Below are positions 8,394 to 10,528 of a stretch of DNA of 10,528 nt, piece by piece. Each line of letters opens with the position of its first letter. The stretch's first letter is position 1. The stretch covers positions 1-10,528 of the forward strand of contig NZ_DASSKM010000104.1 of assembly GCF_035690525.1 (NCBI RefSeq), in the 5' to 3' direction. The translations under genes and the position numbers were made by a program. This DNA comes from Salinisphaera sp035690525 (GTDB taxonomy: Bacteria; Pseudomonadota; Gammaproteobacteria; Nevskiales; Salinisphaeraceae). Below the pieces are notes generated by a model. The model did no database searches, was not told where the DNA came from, and saw only the letters and a program-made list of their open reading frames with translations.

Positions 8394-8536
8394 ATATTTA
8401 CCCTCCACAGCACAACTCTCCTCTACCTTGGCGTTTGGTGTTGAACGTACATTAACGATCAAGCAGTAAGACACCGATTGGAAAGGGGCCGACCATCAGC
8501 TCACTTGCGCGATTGTCGGCGGTTAGAGGAGCAGGA
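8394..8536. promoter_or_regulatory. Divergent araC-GH4 control region
   Basis: The 143 nt between the two divergent starts must hold both promoters. TTGAAC at 8441-8446 could serve as a -35 on the + strand, but no good -10 lies 16-18 nt further on, as is common for activator-dependent promoters. No clear direct-repeat operator is seen. Confidence 0.35.
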
Positions 8537-10027
8537 ATGAGCACATCTTTCAAGATCGCCGTGATCGGCGGCGGCAGCCTCGGCTTCACGCGTAAACTTT
8601 TTGCCGACATCGTGAGCGTGCCGGAACTCCAGGCCATCGAATTCGCGCTGACCGACATCGATGCGCACAACCTGGCGCGAGTGCGCGAGCTGCTCGATCA
8701 GATCGTTGCGACCAACGATCTACCGACGGTCGTGAGTGCTACGACCGATCGCCGCGCGGCGCTGGACGGCGCCCGCTATGTGATCAACTGTGCGCGGGTC
8801 GGCGGTCTCGAAGCTTATCGCAGCGATATCGAGATCCCACTGAAATACGGTATCGACCAGTGCGTGGGCGATACGATCTGTGCCGGCGGCATTCTCTACG
8901 GTCAACGGAACGTGCCGGCGCTGCTGGATTTCTGTCACGATATCCGCGATGTCGCCGAGCCCGACGCGCTCCTGCTCAACTATGCCAATCCGATGGCGAT
9001 CAACACTTGGGTCGCAATCGATCACGGCCAAGTGAAAACCGTCGGCCTGTGCCACGGCGTTCAGAACGGCTGGCGTCAGATCGCCGATGCCCTGGGTGCG
9101 GATTCCAAGGACGAAGTGGACATCTTCTGCACCGGCATCAATCACCAGACCTGGTACACCGACATCCGTCTTCGCGGTCGCCGCATCGGACGGGACGAAC
9201 TGGTCGAAGCGCTGGAACGTCATCCGGAATACGGACCGCAGGAAAAAGTGCGGATCGACGTACTCAAACGGTTCGGCTACTACTCGACCGAATCAAACGG
9301 CCATTTGTCGGAATATCTGCCCTGGTATCGCAAGCGTGGCGACGACATCAATCGCTGGATCGATCTGTCCGACTGGATTCACGGTGAAACCGGTGGCTAT
9401 CTGCGGTACTGCACCGAGACCCGGCACTGGTTCGACGAAGCCTTTCCCGATTTTCTAGAGCGTGCCAGAACGCCGCTCGACCCGTCGCGGCGCACCGACG
9501 AACACGCCAGCCATATCCTTGAGGCACTGGAGACCGGACGCGTCTACCGCGGGCACTTCAACGTTAAGAACCACGGCGTAATCACGAACCTGGCGTCCGA
9601 CGCGGTCGTCGAATCGCCGGGCTTCGTGGATCGATTCGGTATCAACATGGTATCGAATGTCACACTGCCTCCGGCCTGCGCGGCCACCTGCACCGCGTCC
9701 ATCAATGTGCAGCGTCTCGCCGTCGACGCGGCCATCTCGGGCGATATCGAACAGTTGAAACTGGCTGTACTGCACGACCCTCTCGTGGGCGCGCTCTGCA
9801 CACCGGACGAAGTTTGGACGATGGTCGACGAGATGGTGGTCGCCCAGGCGCAGTGGCTGCCGCAGTACGCAGGCGAGATCGAGTCGGCCCGCAAGCGGCT
9901 GACCCGTACGACCGTACAGACACGGGACTGGGCCGGCGCAGCGCGACAGCCAACCCGAGGTATCGAAGAACTCAAACGCGTACGCGGCCGCCAAAACGAG
10001 CAGCCCCTTGGCCAAGGTGTCGAATGA
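8537..10027 (+). CDS. GH4 family NAD-dependent glycosidase (MelA-like; CHG motif)
   Basis: A protein of 496 residues and a cytosolic GH4 enzyme. The family uses NAD+ and a divalent metal (usually Mn2+) to cleave glycosides by an oxidation-elimination mechanism at C3/C2. The nucleotide-binding start is AVIGGGSLGFTRKL at 8-21. NYANPM lies at 148-153, the metal-site CHG is C172-H173-G174, and GINHQTWY is at 200-207, with H203 as the second likely metal ligand. NHGVITNLASDAVVESPGFVDR further on is typical of the MelA branch. In family comparisons, CHS marks alpha-galactosidases, CHE alpha-glucosidases, CHG alpha-glucuronidases and relatives, and CDM/CN(V/I)P the phospho-glucosidases. This protein therefore more likely acts on an alpha-linked uronide than on melibiose, despite the likely automatic label. 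The start at 8537 has AGAGGA 6 nt before it; the ATG at 8513 does not. It is followed after 138 nt by a sugar-binding lipoprotein gene and divergent from an AraC regulator. Confidence 0.92.
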   Translation: MSTSFKIAVIGGGSLGFTRKLFADIVSVPELQAIEFALTDIDAHNLARVRELLDQIVATNDLPTVVSATTDRRAALDGARYVINCARVGGLEAYRSDIEIPLKYGIDQCVGDTICAGGILYGQRNVPALLDFCHDIRDVAEPDALLLNYANPMAINTWVAIDHGQVKTVGLCHGVQNGWRQIADALGADSKDEVDIFCTGINHQTWYTDIRLRGRRIGRDELVEALERHPEYGPQEKVRIDVLKRFGYYSTESNGHLSEYLPWYRKRGDDINRWIDLSDWIHGETGGYLRYCTETRHWFDEAFPDFLERARTPLDPSRRTDEHASHILEALETGRVYRGHFNVKNHGVITNLASDAVVESPGFVDRFGINMVSNVTLPPACAATCTASINVQRLAVDAAISGDIEQLKLAVLHDPLVGALCTPDEVWTMVDEMVVAQAQWLPQYAGEIESARKRLTRTTVQTRDWAGAARQPTRGIEELKRVRGRQNEQPLGQGVE

Positions 10028-10081
10028 ATCCACCGGCTGCGGCATATGCCATGAACAACGCCCAGTGAACTGATCGTCCAG

Positions 10082-10110
10082 CCGCGCGATAACCCCAATC
10101 AAAAGCGCGG
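10082..10110 (+). repeat. Small hairpin between GH4 and binding-protein genes
   Basis: CCGCGC (10082-10087) and GCGCGG (10105-10110) can pair around a 17-nt loop in the 138-nt gap. No T-run follows. It may modulate the relative expression of the two genes, but could also be chance in GC-rich DNA. Confidence 0.3.
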
Positions 10111-10165
10111 TTAGCCGAAGGCGACCAATAGATAAAGACTCGGAAAATATTTCAGGAGGAGACCC

Positions 10166-10528
10166 ATGCGATACCGCCGGCTCGGATATATCGTTCCGAT
10201 CGCTCTCGCTTGCCTTGTGGCCGGACTATCCGGATGTTCGGAACGCAATAATAGCCCTAAGAATCAGGCCGCGGACGGCAAGACCACGATCACGCTGTGG
10301 TGGAACGTTGCCGAGGGCACGGAGGACGATCCACGCAGCGCCGGATGGTATCGCCTGATCAATACCTACATGAAGAAACATCCAGACATCCGGATCAAGA
10401 CCCAGTCCCTGCCCTACGAACAACTCAAGCAGAAGCTGACCAACTCGCTCATGGCGGGCAATCCGCCGGACGTGGTGTCGGGGCTGAATTCCTGGCTGTC
10501 GGATTTATACCGCATGGATGCATTGCCG
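10166..10528 (+). CDS. Sugar ABC transporter substrate-binding lipoprotein (5' part)
   Basis: The first 121 codons are present; the gene runs off the right edge. AGGAGGA (10154-10160) lies 5 nt before the ATG. The signal peptide is of lipoprotein type: basic MRYRR, a hydrophobic core, and lipobox L-S-G-C with the lipidated cysteine at 24. The following TTITLWWN (40-47), a helix ending in KHPDIRIK, YEQLKQKLTNSLMAGNPPDVV (86-106) is the classic start of family 1 (SBP_bac_1) extracellular solute-binding proteins for oligosaccharides. It would deliver sugars to a permease pair encoded beyond the window. It is co-oriented with the GH4 gene and probably co-regulated by the AraC protein. Confidence 0.9.
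   Translation, partial: MRYRRLGYIVPIALACLVAGLSGCSERNNSPKNQAADGKTTITLWWNVAEGTEDDPRSAGWYRLINTYMKKHPDIRIKTQSLPYEQLKQKLTNSLMAGNPPDVVSGLNSWLSDLYRMDALP

Noticed and set aside
8394..8474. Longer araC product starting at the ATG at 8474
   Set aside because: No ribosome-binding site is seen there, while GGAGGG sits 7 nt before the GTG at 8393; the extra 27 residues resemble no part of the family.

Overview
The window (about 10.5 kb, GC-rich, strong Shine-Dalgarno sites, high third-position GC with many shadow frames) looks like a chromosomal accessory region of a Gram-negative proteobacterium. A gammaproteobacterium is most likely, judging from a PEP-CTERM-type cell-surface protein, an AcoR-type sigma-54 activator, a YeeE/YedE sulfur transporter and a Tat-exported glycosidase. 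The genus is not determined from the sequence.

Layout: 1-595 has no convincing gene. 596-1207 (+) encodes a short exported protein with a PEP-CTERM-like tail. 1263-3938 (+) encodes a large Tat-exported GH51 alpha-L-arabinofuranosidase with a LamG jelly-roll inserted in its C-terminal domain. 3978-5852 (-) encodes an AcoR-like sigma-54 activator, convergent with the GH51 gene across a 20-bp GC palindrome. 5853-6170 is a divergent intergenic region; positions 5969-6134 are filled almost completely by five consecutive inverted repeats. 6171-7409 (+) encodes a YeeE/YedE-type sulfur transporter. 7491-8393 (-) encodes an AraC-family regulator. 8537-10027 (+) encodes a GH4 NAD-dependent glycosidase, divergent from araC. 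10166 to the right edge is the start of a sugar ABC transporter binding lipoprotein.

The genes suggest plant-polysaccharide (arabinoxylan, pectin or arabinan) use. The exported GH51 would release arabinose side chains. The AraC-GH4-binding-protein cluster would take up and cleave an oligosaccharide. The GH4 carries a CHG motif rather than CHS or CHE, which points to a uronic-acid-bearing substrate. The regulator-transporter pair in the middle is not obviously part of this pathway.

The two most unusual observations are: (1) the compact array of five back-to-back hairpins between the sigma-54 activator and the transporter, whose only arm mismatches are G-U compatible on the + strand, which suggests a structured RNA or 5' leader; and (2) the LamG domain of the GH51 enzyme, whose C-terminal half precedes its N-terminal half, i.e. 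an apparent circular permutation.
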